DNA of 64,000 nt from Haliclona indistincta (Eukaryota > Porifera > Demospongiae > Haplosclerida > Chalinidae), in contig OZ024789.1 of the NCBI GenBank assembly GCA_964017065.1, forward strand, positions 2,117,016 to 2,181,015, in the 5' to 3' direction. The notes beneath the pieces were generated by a model that saw nothing but the letters and a program-made list of their open reading frames with translations, was not told the DNA's origin and did no database searches. Made by a program: the position numbers and the translations under genes. Shown in pieces: positions 1-10,460 of the stretch. Within the stretch, counting starts at the first letter, position 1. Each line of letters begins with the position of its first letter.

Positions 1-92
1 TTTTTGTTCTTCTCTCACATTTCTCTTGCAGTAGCTTTACAACACAATTATGTCCATCTTGTCTTTACAGTGATTATTTGTTTCTTCCTCAG

Positions 93-747
93 ACCGCGGT
101 ATGCCCTACTGGATGAGTGCACTAGTGCTGTCAGCATTGATGTAGAGGGCGCCATATTCCAAGCTGTTAAAACAGCGGGTATAACACTGTTCACTATTTC
201 ACATCGACCATCATTATGGTGAGCTAGATGACCAGTACTGTGTGTATGTAGAACGCACTCAGAACTACAGTCAATTTCACTTCCGTTGAAACTGCGTATT
301 GCGTGTGTGCCGTGCATAGTATGCACGGCACTTATCTTACTAGGCATAGTATTGGTCCTATGGTATTCAAATGGCCGTTGACACAACTTCGGTATGCTGA
401 AGGAGACACTATTACCTGAAATGTCATGCATCATGTTCACCCCACATGCACCAAGGAGCGTGCTTGGCAGTTGTGTCAATGTTTGTGGGGAATTGGAATC
501 AGTCAAGTGTAGCCACTTTCCTCTGTGGTTATGACGTGTTTGTTTTCATGGAATAATAATTCCTAGTTGTCACTTTGAATAGTTTTCGTGGCACAAATTT
601 TGAAACTCTTAAGTACTGCAAGTAGGAATTTCAGGACTGGGACAGGTAAAGTATGGTTGGGATCATGGAATACTGGGCATGGCATTTTCAATGGAAGTGG
701 AATTGACTGTATAATTATTGTAGTCATAAAACCATCCTATAGTTATT

Positions 748-780
<33 letters not shown>

Positions 781-1234
781 ACGCACGCACACACACACAC
801 ACAGAAAAGTTCACTTTGTTTACATGTACAGTTATTATTTATCTTTCTTGGTATTTTAGTATAATTATTAATTTTTATGAATGTCTTCTGTGATGGCACC
901 TTAATATTTGAGTGTGCATACATGTTACAGTACATCACAGCCAGATGTTATCATGTAGTACTACATGTACATGCAGTATGCACTTGGTTACCTGTAAAAT
1001 CCCCTTCCTTTCTTTCTCCAGGCGTTTTCACACCCATTTGCTTCAGTTCGATGGCGAGGGTGGTTGGCGGCTAGAGAAGCTGGACTCAGCAACTAGACTA
1101 ACATACAAGGAAGAAAAGGAGCGTCTCGAGGGGCAGCTAGCAGGCATACCAGAGACACAGGAAAGATTGAGAGAACTATGTGGTATACTAGGAGAGTCAT
1201 CAGTACTGCTAGCAAACACTACCAAAACCACCTA
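93..1234 (+). CDS. ABCD1: 3' end of ABCD1/2-type peroxisomal ABC half-transporter (two last exons)
   Basis: ABCD1/2 proteins dimerise in the peroxisomal membrane and import very-long-chain acyl-CoA. Only the end of the nucleotide-binding domain is in the window. Exon 93-218 follows TTCCTCAG and encodes [18 protein letters not shown], the Walker B/D-loop segment, then TISHRPSLW with the H-loop histidine; it ends TG|GTGAG. Exon 1022-1234 restores the split Trp codon and encodes [21 protein letters not shown] and [21 protein letters not shown] before TAG. These peptides follow the vertebrate ABCD1/ABCD2 C-terminus closely, as I know it. The intron (219-1021) holds a CA/CG-rich microsatellite. 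The gene continues left of the window. ABCD1 versus ABCD2 cannot be decided here. Family call is very secure. Confidence 0.93.
748..802. repeat. CA/CG-rich microsatellite in ABCD intron
   Basis: An alternating (CA)n run with interspersed CG dinucleotides lies inside the ABCD intron. Reading frames across it are artefacts. Confidence 0.9.
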
Positions 1235-1273
1235 GGAGCAACTCATTATTATTGATTATAGGGTATTTTAATT

Positions 1274-1723
1274 TCAAACAAAAAGTTTAGTAATTATCGG
1301 TACACACATACACAAATGATATGTATAGGAGAAGTGCACACTGTCTGGTCTGCTAGGGGGCAAAGATCTCTCTAGGGGCTCTGGAAATGGTTTGACAAAT
1401 GAATCCTCCTCGTGCATTGGAAGGATTTGTTCAGTGACCGGGATCTGGGGAGCAAAGATCATAGAATCAATGCTACTTGACAAGGAAACTCGGCTTAGAT
1501 CTGATAACACCAATGATGCGGATGAAGTGCGTTCTGGAGATCCCTCATCAGAACGTTGCTGAGGTCTCTGGTAGCTAAACACGTGGTCGTCAGTCTCAAC
1601 AGTACCTCCTGTATCGACCGTAGGTAACGGCAAGATATATAATGCCACGAGCACAGCAAGTGTAATGAAACCAACAGCAACAGTGAAGCGATAGTTATTA
1701 GGGCTTCCATGACCAGAGTCCAT
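1274..1723 (-). CDS. small single-pass membrane protein, unrecognised
   Basis: Uninterrupted 149-codon frame on the minus strand, convergent with the ABCD gene; the two stop codons are about 40 bp apart. The start ATG lies in MDSGHGSPNNYRF. Residues about 12-33 (FTVAVGFITLAVLVALYILP) form one hydrophobic helix just after the N-terminus, as in a signal-anchor or type II/III protein. The rest is polar, rich in Ser, Pro and Glu, with no cysteine-rich or catalytic motif. I do not recognise the family. An alternative start 14 bp further out in another frame gives an 80-residue product and is less likely. An additional upstream non-coding exon is possible. Coding status is inferred from length, the well-placed helix and the tail-to-tail spacing. 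Confidence 0.55.
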   Translation of the reverse strand: MDSGHGSPNNYRFTVAVGFITLAVLVALYILPLPTVDTGGTVETDDHVFSYQRPQQRSDEGSPERTSSASLVLSDLSRVSLSSSIDSMIFAPQIPVTEQILPMHEEDSFVKPFPEPLERSLPPSRPDSVHFSYTYHLCMCVPIITKLFV

Positions 1724-1739
1724 AGTAGTAAACCCACGT

Positions 1740-3203
1740 ACTACACAGTAATATACACATGGTCCATGCGTACACGCAAATACACGGCCAAACCTTGATA
1801 AGAGTAGATTGAATGAGCTGAAATAAGCTTGGGAGCCTGCACGTCAGCGTTTATAGTTGACTGTTTCAGCAGTGACCACTGAAACACGATCGGCAAAAAG
1901 CAACGTGTGGCTGTGTGCGACTCGAACTCAGCTAGGCTATAGCGCTAGGCGTGTCCAGCCACGCCCAGCTTATGTAAACTATAATTACTACATCAATAAA
2001 CCATCATAATAAATAATTATTAATAACTACTACCTTATTTGGCAAATACATATCGAGAAAGGCTAGGGTTACTTGTAGTGTACAGGCATTTGTGCTTAGA
2101 GAAGACAGACAGGACTGGATGACCAGCACATCAAGTGGAGGGAATTCGTGCTGTTACTGACTAAGTGAGCTTGCATGTGGTGTAGGTATATTAATAATAT
2201 GTACAATGCTTTGCCTGAGTGCAGGATTACCCTTCTATAAAGCAGGATTGCATGGTCAGTTTCTCAAAGACCCTGCCTGCAGAATTTGAGCTGGTTCATC
2301 TGCTTACAACTGCTACAGGTTAGGCTTATATATTATCATGGTCTGTAATATAAAGGAATGTCAGAGACTATGTCAATGTAGCAGTCTCTTATAGTGTTCG
2401 AATCCCGGCCCTGACATATTGAGTTGTTTCAGACATGCTTAGTTTACATGCCCTGACTCTTCCAGTGACCCACTTAGGGCAGAATAGCACTCAATCCACA
2501 AATGATGTAGCCAGGATTTGTTTATAGAGCATATGAAAGCAATGAATTATGTATGTGTTGACATCACAGTTAGTGAAGATAGTAGCATGTTGTAACACTG
2601 TGTTGCTGCTTTAGCTAGAGCAACACACTAGCTGACTCTGCTGGTGGATTGATTGTGTAGACAGTTCATTTGCTTATTGATGGATTGTGTAATGCAACAC
2701 ATCGGTTAAGGGGTTAAAATTGAAAAGACGTAATGTTTCTTTCCATCCATTTAACTTCGACAAAAAGTTGCCCTTCTAGACGAGATGACAATATTTTTGT
2801 TAAAGCTGCTATAATTATTCCAAGTATAATAGTCAAAGAAGGATTTAGCTGCTGATATGACTAATAAGTCACAGTTAAAAAACTGTTACAAGTTACAGCG
2901 GTTTTGCAATACTGTAACAGCGCGCGCATGCGTGTTCGTAACTCAGCTTGTGAGAAGATAACAGCTGTGTACACCGGCAGAGAAGTTATAGATAGAGTTA
3001 GTAGACGTCTACTACTTCCTTCCACCTTGATTTGAGCTGCCTAGCTGTCACAAGAGCGTAGTCCTCGTTCCTTTGATGTTTGATTGTTGCAAGGTCTTGG
3101 AAAACCAACATGTAGCCTCCAAACCCACAGTAGTAGACGCTAATGGTATTCACACTGAGTGAAACCAACCTATGATAGCTTACTATTTGGACAAAAGTGC
3201 CTG
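1740..3203. other. intergenic stretch, nothing recognised
   Basis: I see no convincing coding exon, RNA gene or tandem repeat here. The composition is AT-rich with scattered stops in all frames. It may hold the promoter of the small membrane-protein gene to the left. Confidence 0.5.
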
Positions 3204-3212
3204 AACAAACAC

Positions 3213-3797
3213 TAGTCTCGTCCCCAGACCACACCTCTTCCGCCTACTTCAGAGAGGGTCTGGTTGCTTTGGTCGATTTTCTTGGCTCCGGATGTAGATT
3301 TATCCTGGAATTTGTGGGATAGAATCTGATTGGTCAGAAGGCCAACTCTTACGTAATACAAACCACATCGATAGAATGATGGCGTCAGGGAAGTCAATCC
3401 CAGCAGAAATTCGTGTTTGCATGGCTATGGACTTTAGTGATGTAACAGTCTTTACTCCCTTCTCGAGATCTGCGAAGCAAGCTCTACAAGCAAAGGTAGG
3501 ATCGTCAAAGTTCACGGTTTTCAACCCCAACATCATAGCGTAAACTTTGAAGTCATGTGAGCACTTATCTATCCTTCGTCGTCGTCGATATTTCTCTCCT
3601 CGATCGACGTCACATCTGCAGACCAAACATTGATGCTGTGTATTGCTCTGAGCCGCCATGTTTGGTTTTAATATTCATTGCGTTTTATTGCACGAGTATT
3701 ACGTAACACTTGTCTAGCAAAATGCCAAGAAAATCGACCAAAGCAACCAGACCCTCTCTGAAGTAGGCGGAAGAGGTGTGGTCTGGGGACGAGACTA
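3213..3797. mobile_element. MULE-like TIR element, 9-bp TSD, non-autonomous
   Basis: A 585-bp element is bounded by inverted repeats of about 74 bp that match base for base (3213-3286 and 3724-3797) and begin TAGTCTCGTCCCCAGACC. It is flanked by a perfect 9-bp direct repeat AACAAACAC (3204-3212 and 3798-3806). Long TIRs with a 9-bp duplication are typical of Mutator-like elements. It is too short for a transposase and instead contains a minus-strand cysteine-rich reading frame, so it could be a gene-capturing (Pack-MULE-type) element. Confidence 0.82.
3300..3659 (-). CDS. zinc-finger-like reading frame inside the MULE
   Basis: A 119-codon frame begins MAAQSNTQHQCLVC and lies wholly between the two inverted repeats. 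Residues about 11-14 (CLVC) and 57-60 (CRAC) make a CxxC...CxxC pair about 43 residues apart, separated by a basic stretch (YRRRRRIDK) and a hydrophobic segment. This spacing resembles ZAD-like or related zinc-binding N-termini. The same overall plan (CxxC, basic linker, CxxC) opens the large broken gene at 34617. After about residue 75 the sequence loses obvious domain character. It could be a captured first exon, the N-terminus of the element's lost protein, or non-functional. No function is claimed. Confidence 0.4.
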   Translation of the reverse strand: MAAQSNTQHQCLVCRCDVDRGEKYRRRRRIDKCSHDFKVYAMMLGLKTVNFDDPTFACRACFADLEKGVKTVTSLKSIAMQTRISAGIDFPDAIILSMWFVLRKSWPSDQSDSIPQIPG

Positions 3798-4064
3798 AAC
3801 AAACACTTGTTTGACCTGACAAAATTAATGTCTAATCTCTAACCATTATAATTGTCACTGTGTCAGTCAGTATATAGGTTCTAGCACTATCTCACATGAA
3901 CAGCACTAGCACAGCTAGAGGTGTCAGTCTTGATGTTCTGATCAAGAATATGTTCTTGTTCAGATCGTAACTTTGTAAGCAAGAGAGCATGATGTCTACA
4001 GAGCATACACAATAACTCTGTGATTATTAGTGCCGTGGTTATTCGTTCGTGATATAGAATGAGT
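3798..4064. other. spacer between MULE and satellite
   Basis: About 270 bp in which I see no feature besides the TSD at its left edge. Confidence 0.4.
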
Positions 4065-6764
4065 GGGCTAGCTAGCTATGTGCTGTAGGGCTAGCTAGCT
4101 ATGTGCTGTAGGGCTAGCTAGCTACGTGCTGTAGGGCTAGCTAGCTATGTGCTGTAGGGCTAGCTAGCTACGTGCTGTAGGGCTAGCTAGCTATGTGCTG
4201 TAGGGCTAGCTAGCTACGTGCTGTAGGGCTAGCTAGCTACGTGCTGTAGGGCTAGCTAGCTACGTGCTGTAGGGCTAGCTAGCTATGTGCTGTAGGGCTA
4301 GCTAGCTACGTGCTGTAGGGCTAGCTAGCTATGTGCTGTAGGGCTAGCTAGCTACGTGCTGTAGGGCTAGCTAGCTATGTGCTGTAGGGCTAGCTAGCTA
4401 CGTGCTGTAGGGTTAGCTAGCTATGTGCTGTAGGGCTAGCTAGCTATGTGCTGTAGGGCTAGCTAGCTATGTGCTGTAGGGCTAGCTAGCTACGTGCTGT
4501 AGGGCTAGCTAGCTACGTGCTGTAGGGCTAGCTAGCTATGTGCTGTAGGGCTAGCTAGCTATGTGCTGTAGGGCTAGCTAGCTACGTGCTGTAGGGTTAG
4601 CTAGCTATGTGCTGTAGGGCTAGCTAGCTATGTGCTGTAGGGCTAGCTAGCTATGTGCTGTAGGGCTAGCTAGCTATGTGCTGTAGGGCTAGCTAGCTAC
4701 GTGCTGTAGGGCTAGCTAGCTACGTGCTGTAGGGTTAGCTAGCTATGTGCTGTAGGGCTAGCTAGCTACGTGCTGTAGGGTTAGCTAGCTATGTGCTGTA
4801 GGGCTAGCTAGCTATGTGCTGTAGGGCTAGCTAGCTATGTGCTGTAGGGCTAGCTAGCTACGTGCTGTAGGGCTAGCTAGCTACGTGCTGTAGGGCTAGC
4901 TAGCTATGTGCTGTAGGGCTAGCTAGCTACGTGCTGTAGGGCTAGCTAGCTATGTGCTGTAGGACTAGCTAGCTACGTGCTGTAGGGCTAGCTAGCTACG
5001 TGCTGTAGGGCTAGCTAGCTATGTGCTGTAGGGCTAGCTAGCTATGTGCTGTAGGGCTAGCTAGCTACGTGCTGTAGGGCTAGCTAGCTACGTGCTGTAG
5101 GGCTAGCTAGCTACGTGCTGTAGGGCTAGCTAGCTACGTGCTGTAGGGCTAGCTAGCTACGTGCTGTAGGGTTAGCTAGCTATGTGCTGTAGGGTTAGCT
5201 AGCTACGTGCTGTAGGGTTAGCTAGCTACGTGCTGTAGGGCTAGCTAGCTATGTGCTGTAGGGCTAGCTAGCTACGTGCTGTAGGGCTAGCTAGCTATGT
5301 GCTGTAGGGCTAGCTAGCTACGTGCTGTAGGGCTAGCTAGCTATGTGCTGTAGGGCTAGCTAGCTATGTGCTGTAGGGCTAGCTAGCTACGTGCTGTAGG
5401 GCTAGCTAGCTACGTGCTGTAGGGTTAGCTAGCTATGTGCTGTAGGGCTAGCTAGCTACGTGCTGTAGGGTTAGCTAGCTATGTGCTGTAGGGCTAGCTA
5501 GCTATGTGCTGTAGGGCTAGCTAGCTATGTGCTGTAGGGCTAGCTAGCTACGTGCTGTAGGGCTAGCTAGCTACGTGCTGTAGGGCTAGCTAGCTATGTG
5601 CTGTAGGGCTAGCTAGCTACGTGCTGTAGGGCTAGCTAGCTATGTGCTGTAGGACTAGCTAGCTACGTGCTGTAGGGCTAGCTAGCTACGTGCTGTAGGG
5701 CTAGCTAGCTATGTGCTGTAGGGCTAGCTAGCTATGTGCTGTAGGGCTAGCTAGCTACGTGCTGTAGGGCTAGCTAGCTACGTGCTGTAGGGCTAGCTAG
5801 CTACGTGCTGTAGGGCTAGCTAGCTACGTGCTGTAGGGCTAGCTAGCTACGTGCTGTAGGGTTAGCTAGCTACGTGCTGTAGGGTTAGCTAGCTACGTGC
5901 TGTAGGGTTAGCTAGCTACGTGCTGTAGGGCTAGCTAGCTATGTGCTGTAGGGCTAGCTAGCTACGTGCTGTAGGGCTAGCTAGCTATGTGCTGTAGGGC
6001 TAGCTAGCTACGTGCTGTAGGGCTAGCTAGCTATGTGCTGTAGGGCTAGCTAGCTACGTGCTGTAGGGCTAGCTAGCTATGTGCTGTAGGGCTAGCTAGC
6101 TATGTGCTGTAGGGCTAGCTAGCTACGTGCTGTAGGGCTAGCTAGCTACGTGCTGTAGGGCTAGCTAGCTACGTGCTGTAGGGCTAGCTAGCTACGTGCT
6201 GTAGGGCTAGCTAGCTACGTGCTGTAGGGCTAGCTAGCTACGTGCTGTAGGGCTAGCTAGCTATGTGCTGTAGGGCTAGCTAGCTACGTGCTGTAGGGCT
6301 AGCTAGCTATGTGCTGTAGGGCTAGCTAGCTATGTGCTGTAGGGCTAGCTAGCTATGTGCTGTAGGGCTAGCTAGCTATGTGCTGTAGGGCTAGCTAGCT
6401 ACGTGCTGTAGGGCTAGCTAGCTATGTGCTGTAGGGCTAGCTAGCTATGTGCTGTAGGGCTAGCTAGCTACGTGCTGTAGGGCTAGCTAGCTACGTGCTG
6501 TAGGGCTAGCTAGCTACGTGCTGTAGGGTTAGCTAGCTATGTGCTGTAGGGCTAGCTAGCTACGTGCTGTAGGGTTAGCTAGCTATGTGCTGTAGGGCTA
6601 GCTAGCTACGTGCTGTAGGGTTAGCTAGCTATGTGCTGTAGGGCTAGCTAGCTACGTGCTGTAGGGCTAGCTAGCTACGTGCTGTAGGGCTAGCTAGCTA
6701 CGTGCTGTAGGGCTAGCTAGCTACGTGCTGTAGGGTTAGCTAGCTATGTGCTGTAGGGTTAGCT
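4065..6764. repeat. satellite array, 23-bp unit, about 117 copies
   Basis: The unit starts GGGCTAGCTAGCTA and continues YGTGCTGTA (Y = C or T). Unit starts at 4065 and 6756 are separated by exactly 117 x 23 bp, so the array stays in register throughout. Variation is almost confined to two positions: C/T in TACGTG versus TATGTG (a CpG/TpG pair) and GGGC versus GGGT. A rare GGAC variant appears at about 4962 and again at about 5652, exactly 30 units apart. The surrounding variant pattern repeats with the same 690-bp offset (about 4630-5365 versus 5320-6055), showing a higher-order duplication. Confidence 0.97.
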
Positions 6765-6967
6765 TAAACTACTCCTAGCTTCTAGTACGTGTTCCTTCTT
6801 TAGAGAATGGGGCATGCAATTTAAAGTTAATATCACACTACACATTGCTTCACTAAATATTTTTGTGCCAGTCCAACCTCACAGTAAAAATAATCATAAT
6901 AAATCTAGAGCTAAGCCTGGAGGTCTGAGGTAATGTCAATAAGATACTAGTAGCGGTCGCTTGATAA

Positions 6968-7603
6968 TTACTGGAAAGATTTGTCCAATGCCCAGGAACT
7001 ACCTGTGATCACGTCACTGCGACACCCTATGAAACGATTTTCTATCAGTCGTTCGGTCATGTAGAACTGTTCATCGGTAGCTGATGTATGTGGGACATGA
7101 CCAGTATCATGGAATAGTGCCGCCATAACTTGAGGAGTGCTTGATGGCTCTACACTGTGATCACGAGGACTTTTATCATGAGACTGAGCGAGAAAAGAGG
7201 GTAAGACATAGAGGATGAATCACAACCCCTTTTAGACTAGCAAAACCATACCTTGCTCTCGGGCTTGCTAGGTGGGACAACAGGCGATGTGTTACTAGGC
7301 ATGCTAGGTGACGCCACTTGAGGCAATGTGTTACCAGGCGAAGACAGCTCCTTGCTGACAGTTTGCTTGAGCTGAGGTGGACAGCCATTCTCTACTATTG
7401 TGCTAAGAGGTACCCTGTGTGAGAACATAATGAGATAACGAGGTGACCATATCCCTCGCCATATCCACCACATGCACCACAGACCACGTGCGTGCTGTTT
7501 ACTAGTCAATTTACCGTTGGCTTTTATTCACTGGTCGGATCGTTGGCTCTTTTCTCTTAAAACTGTCCGTCGCCTCCATGTTCTCGACAGCGGGGCTAGC
7601 CAT
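6968..7603 (-). CDS. three-exon protein of 155 aa, unrecognised
   Basis: Reconstructed on the minus strand: exon 1 7515-7603 (ATG at 7603 in good context, MASPAVENMEATDS), exon 2 7252-7414, exon 3 6968-7183 ending TAA. All four junctions are GT/AG and the phases agree (2 nt left over after exon 1, phase 0 after exon 2). The product is 29 + 1 split + 54 + 71 residues. The first half is Ser/Pro-rich and probably disordered. The last third (LFHDTGHVPHTSATDEQF, YMTERLIENRFIGCRSD, SSWALDKSFQ) looks like a short conserved helical or binding segment at the C-terminus. I cannot assign a family. A second in-frame ATG eight codons in is an alternative start. The exact frame agreement makes a real gene likely. 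Confidence 0.72.
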
Positions 7604-8417
7604 GATGACCAAGCTGAGGCAGTAGCACACACGCACGAGCGGAGCTGGAGAAGAACGAAGGGGGCGGGGCGTTACCACTCTGGGCGTGGCCGTAAAGCCA
7701 CGTGCATGCGTCTAGCACGAACTTGCATGACTTGTTCCAGGTTTATACCGAGGCAGCTTGATAGAACAACCTATTTCTCTCTCTCTATAGTTCAGATCGT
7801 TCAGTGAAAGGATAGCTAACATGAGGATAAGGTCATACGCATCAATCGGCCATTTTCCACAGAGAGGTGAATGCTACACTTTACATAAAATAGCGTAAGC
7901 TCAGAATAAAAAATGATGTGTTTTGTAAGTATCAACAAGATATGATCACTTAAAATTAATATTCCAGCTGTTTCAAACTCCATCTCTATTCACTGTGTTG
8001 CTCCACGCGTACCTGTGTGTCTCTCTGCTAGCCTATCTGCCCTGTTAGGGTGTGCTCAAGGAGATATGTTTGTAGCTCTGTCTCTAGATATGTAGCTGAG
8101 TTCTCAGTTTGTGAGAGTTTGTAGCTTAGGCATTGGTTCAAATTGTGTTAGCATAATTTTGAGCATAATAGAAGTCAAATCATAACAATTTAAGAGCATA
8201 ATCTGCTCAAAAAGGTGTTACCTTGGGGTGGAGACTATTTGTCTGAAATTTTAGAACATGATCACATCACTGATTTTGTTGTGGGACGTCACAAACATTA
8301 GTAGATAAAACATATGAAGTTGCGTATTTTCATAAGTGTACTCTGGATATGTTTACATCTCCCACCCTCTCTCTTTTTCTCCCTCCTTCTCTCTCTCCCT
8401 CTCTTTCTCTCTCTCAG
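7604..8417. other. intergenic region, possibly promoters
   Basis: This separates the minus-strand 155-aa gene from plus-strand exons and may carry divergent promoters. A GC-richer patch lies at 7640-7710. No confident exon or RNA was seen. A pyrimidine-rich acceptor tract begins near 8360. Confidence 0.4.
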
Positions 8418-8758
8418 TGCTGTGCTGGTACAGCAGCTTCTCTCCCTCACCAATCATCCATCTACTGATGTATTGTTGAGCGAACTAACACTGGATGGGA
8501 CCAAGGATACTATCGGGTAAACACTCACCCAGTATTTTCAGGGACGGATAATATTCACTCACTCACTCACTCACTCACTCACTCACTCACTCACTCACTC
8601 ACTCACTCACTCACTCACTTACTCACTTATTCACTCACTAGTAGTTACCAACTCTCTCTCCTCTCTCTCTCTCTCTCTCTCCCTCTCTCTCTCCCTCCCT
8701 CCCTCCCTCCCTCCCTCCCTCCCTCCCTCCCTCCCTCCCTCCCTCCCTCCCTCCCTCC

Positions 8759-8791
<33 letters not shown>

Positions 8792-9233
8792 TCCCTTCCA
8801 TCTCCTCTCTCTCTCTTTCCCTCCCCCTTCTCTCTCTCTCTGTCAAGAAGAGGGATAAATGCACAAAATGTGGGCCATCAGCGGCTTGTGTATTTCATCT
8901 CTCTCAGATCCATGCTGGTATATACCTGTTGGTTACTGGGTCAAATGTTTGCAGCAAGTTTTCTTCGGCCGATCTAGACTCATCAAAGATGTTACGTGAT
9001 GTTGAGGTACACAGACACTTGTCAGAGTTCCTCAGGTATGTGTTACTATTGTTGTGGTGACTGATAATATGGTGATTGAGTGGGTGAGCTCACTGATGCG
9101 CCTAGCGAGGCTTGTTCAATGATTATGACCATTATTTTTCACAGGCTGTGGTATTACTCTGCTTGCTATGTTCCATCATTATAGTGAACAAGATATGATA
9201 TGTGACATGTGTGCACTCATTCTGCATACTAAG
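8418..9233 (+). CDS. candidate exons of an unidentified plus-strand gene
   Basis: Three segments look like exons. 8418-8516 follows a pyrimidine tract and encodes VLVQQLLSLTNHPSTDVLL, ending ATCGG|GTAAAC. 8908-9035 encodes IHAGIYLLVTGSNVCSKF and HRHLSEFLR. 9145-9233 encodes CGITLLAMFHHYSEQDM and CDMCALILHTK and ends AAG|GTATG. They look like helical-repeat protein, but their phases do not join directly: exon 2 is open only in a frame that does not follow from exon 1, and exon 3 does not follow from exon 2. Either exons are missed, alternative sites are used, or the gene is decayed. I do not recognise the family. An expanded CT/CCCT tract sits in the first intron. Confidence 0.33.
8556..8640. 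repeat. ACTC tetranucleotide microsatellite
   Basis: Runs of (ACTC)n, with minor interruptions near the right end. Confidence 0.92.
8650..8842. repeat. CT and CCCT polypyrimidine tract
   Basis: About 190 bp of (CT)n flanking (CCCT)n, all pyrimidine on the plus strand. It lies upstream of a candidate 3' splice site and may be an expanded polypyrimidine tract. Confidence 0.92.
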
Positions 9234-9310
9234 GTATGAGCATTTAAAAGAATTTTATTGATAACTATTAGTAAGTATTGTGCCATCAATTTATCACAAG
9301 AGTGTTTATT

Positions 9311-9878
9311 GGGGCGAGCCTGAGCGAGCCCCACATTGATGGTGACAATGCTCCGAGCCCCCGGGGGACCTATCTATCTATGTATCTATCTATCTATCTA
9401 TCACGGGGTGCGTTTGTCGCCTCGATGTTCCCGAGAAGTCACGCGTACGCATTGACCGCGCCCCATGATGTAATCCTCACGTGGCGCGTCATTTTAAAAA
9501 GCAATGATTATGTCTGACAAACAAGCCACTGCTATTCAAAACAAGACAGCACGACAACTAACATTGGAGACGCCTGGGGAACACCTGGATCGACTTCTAC
9601 AAGGCAAGAGTACTGCCAGGAAACGACAACGAGCAGTCACGCCCCATGATGTAATCCTCACGTGGTGCGATACAAAACAAGACTGCGCATTGGAGACGCC
9701 TGGATCGACTTCTACAAGGTAAGAGTACTGCCAGGAAGCAGCAGAGTCACCTGATCACAGAGCTCTACGACTGGAGCGACAACTGGAATACAAGAGCAGA
9801 GGGCTTACTGTTGTGCATATGTAGAAAAATGGATTGTTCTTGAATTGTGCAGGACATAAATCAGCTCAGGCTCGCCCC
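9311..9878. mobile_element. short TIR element with internal direct repeats
   Basis: The ends are inverted copies: GGGGCGAGCCTGAGC at 9311-9325 and its complement at 9864-9878. Inside is a TATC microsatellite (about 9369-9402). A segment starting GCCCCATGATGTAATCC (about 9459 and about 9641) and another around GGAGACGCCTGG are each present twice. No clear TSD was found. A 72-codon frame (9504-9722) spans the internal repeats and is probably not a gene. Confidence 0.6.
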
Positions 9879-9931
9879 CAGTATTTTATAAATGTACTTG
9901 TTGTATTATTATTTTAATGTCAAGTTTCTTT

Positions 9932-10131
9932 NNNNNNNNNNNNNNNNNNNNNNNNNNNNNNNNNNNNNNNNNNNNNNNNNNNNNNNNNNNNNNNNNNNNN
10001 NNNNNNNNNNNNNNNNNNNNNNNNNNNNNNNNNNNNNNNNNNNNNNNNNNNNNNNNNNNNNNNNNNNNNNNNNNNNNNNNNNNNNNNNNNNNNNNNNNNN
10101 NNNNNNNNNNNNNNNNNNNNNNNNNNNNNNN
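9932..10131. other. assembly gap (200 N)
   Basis: A run of 200 N. Its right edge cuts into exon 3 of kelch-Roc gene B1, so B1 exons 1-2 and part of exon 3 are missing here. The round length suggests the true gap size is unknown. Confidence 0.99.
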
Positions 10132-10460
10132 GTTGATAGTTGAGCTGAGTAGAGATACTGTGGTGAGTGTTATGAGGATTGTGTGATAGTGTGGGTTATA
10201 CATTGATCAATGGTTAGACCAACACCAAACACTAAAAGTAAAAAGCTTTAATAAAAAAAACCAAAAAGTGTACTGATGACTCTTGCAAAAGTAAACGAAC
10301 AATATGGGATGATGCTTGTAAAAGTGAAGGAACATGATGAAATAATGCTTGCAAACGTAAAAGTCCAAGTATCCCTACATCAGTGGCTTGCTGTGACGAT
10401 GTGCAACTGACAAATACGGAATCCTCTTCCTATACCTTTTACAACCGTCAATTACATTAA

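Noticed and set aside
48..506. 152-codon minus-strand frame at the window start
   Set aside because: It overlaps the ABCD exon antisense and has no recognisable features.
4065..6764. CRISPR-like array of regular short repeats
   Set aside because: There are no spacers: units abut without unique sequence, and the context is an animal genome.
4065..6764. Telomeric or subtelomeric TTAGGG-type repeat (TAGGGTTAG strings occur)
   Set aside because: The period is 23 bp and the TAGGG substring is only part of a larger unit; it lies between ordinary genes.
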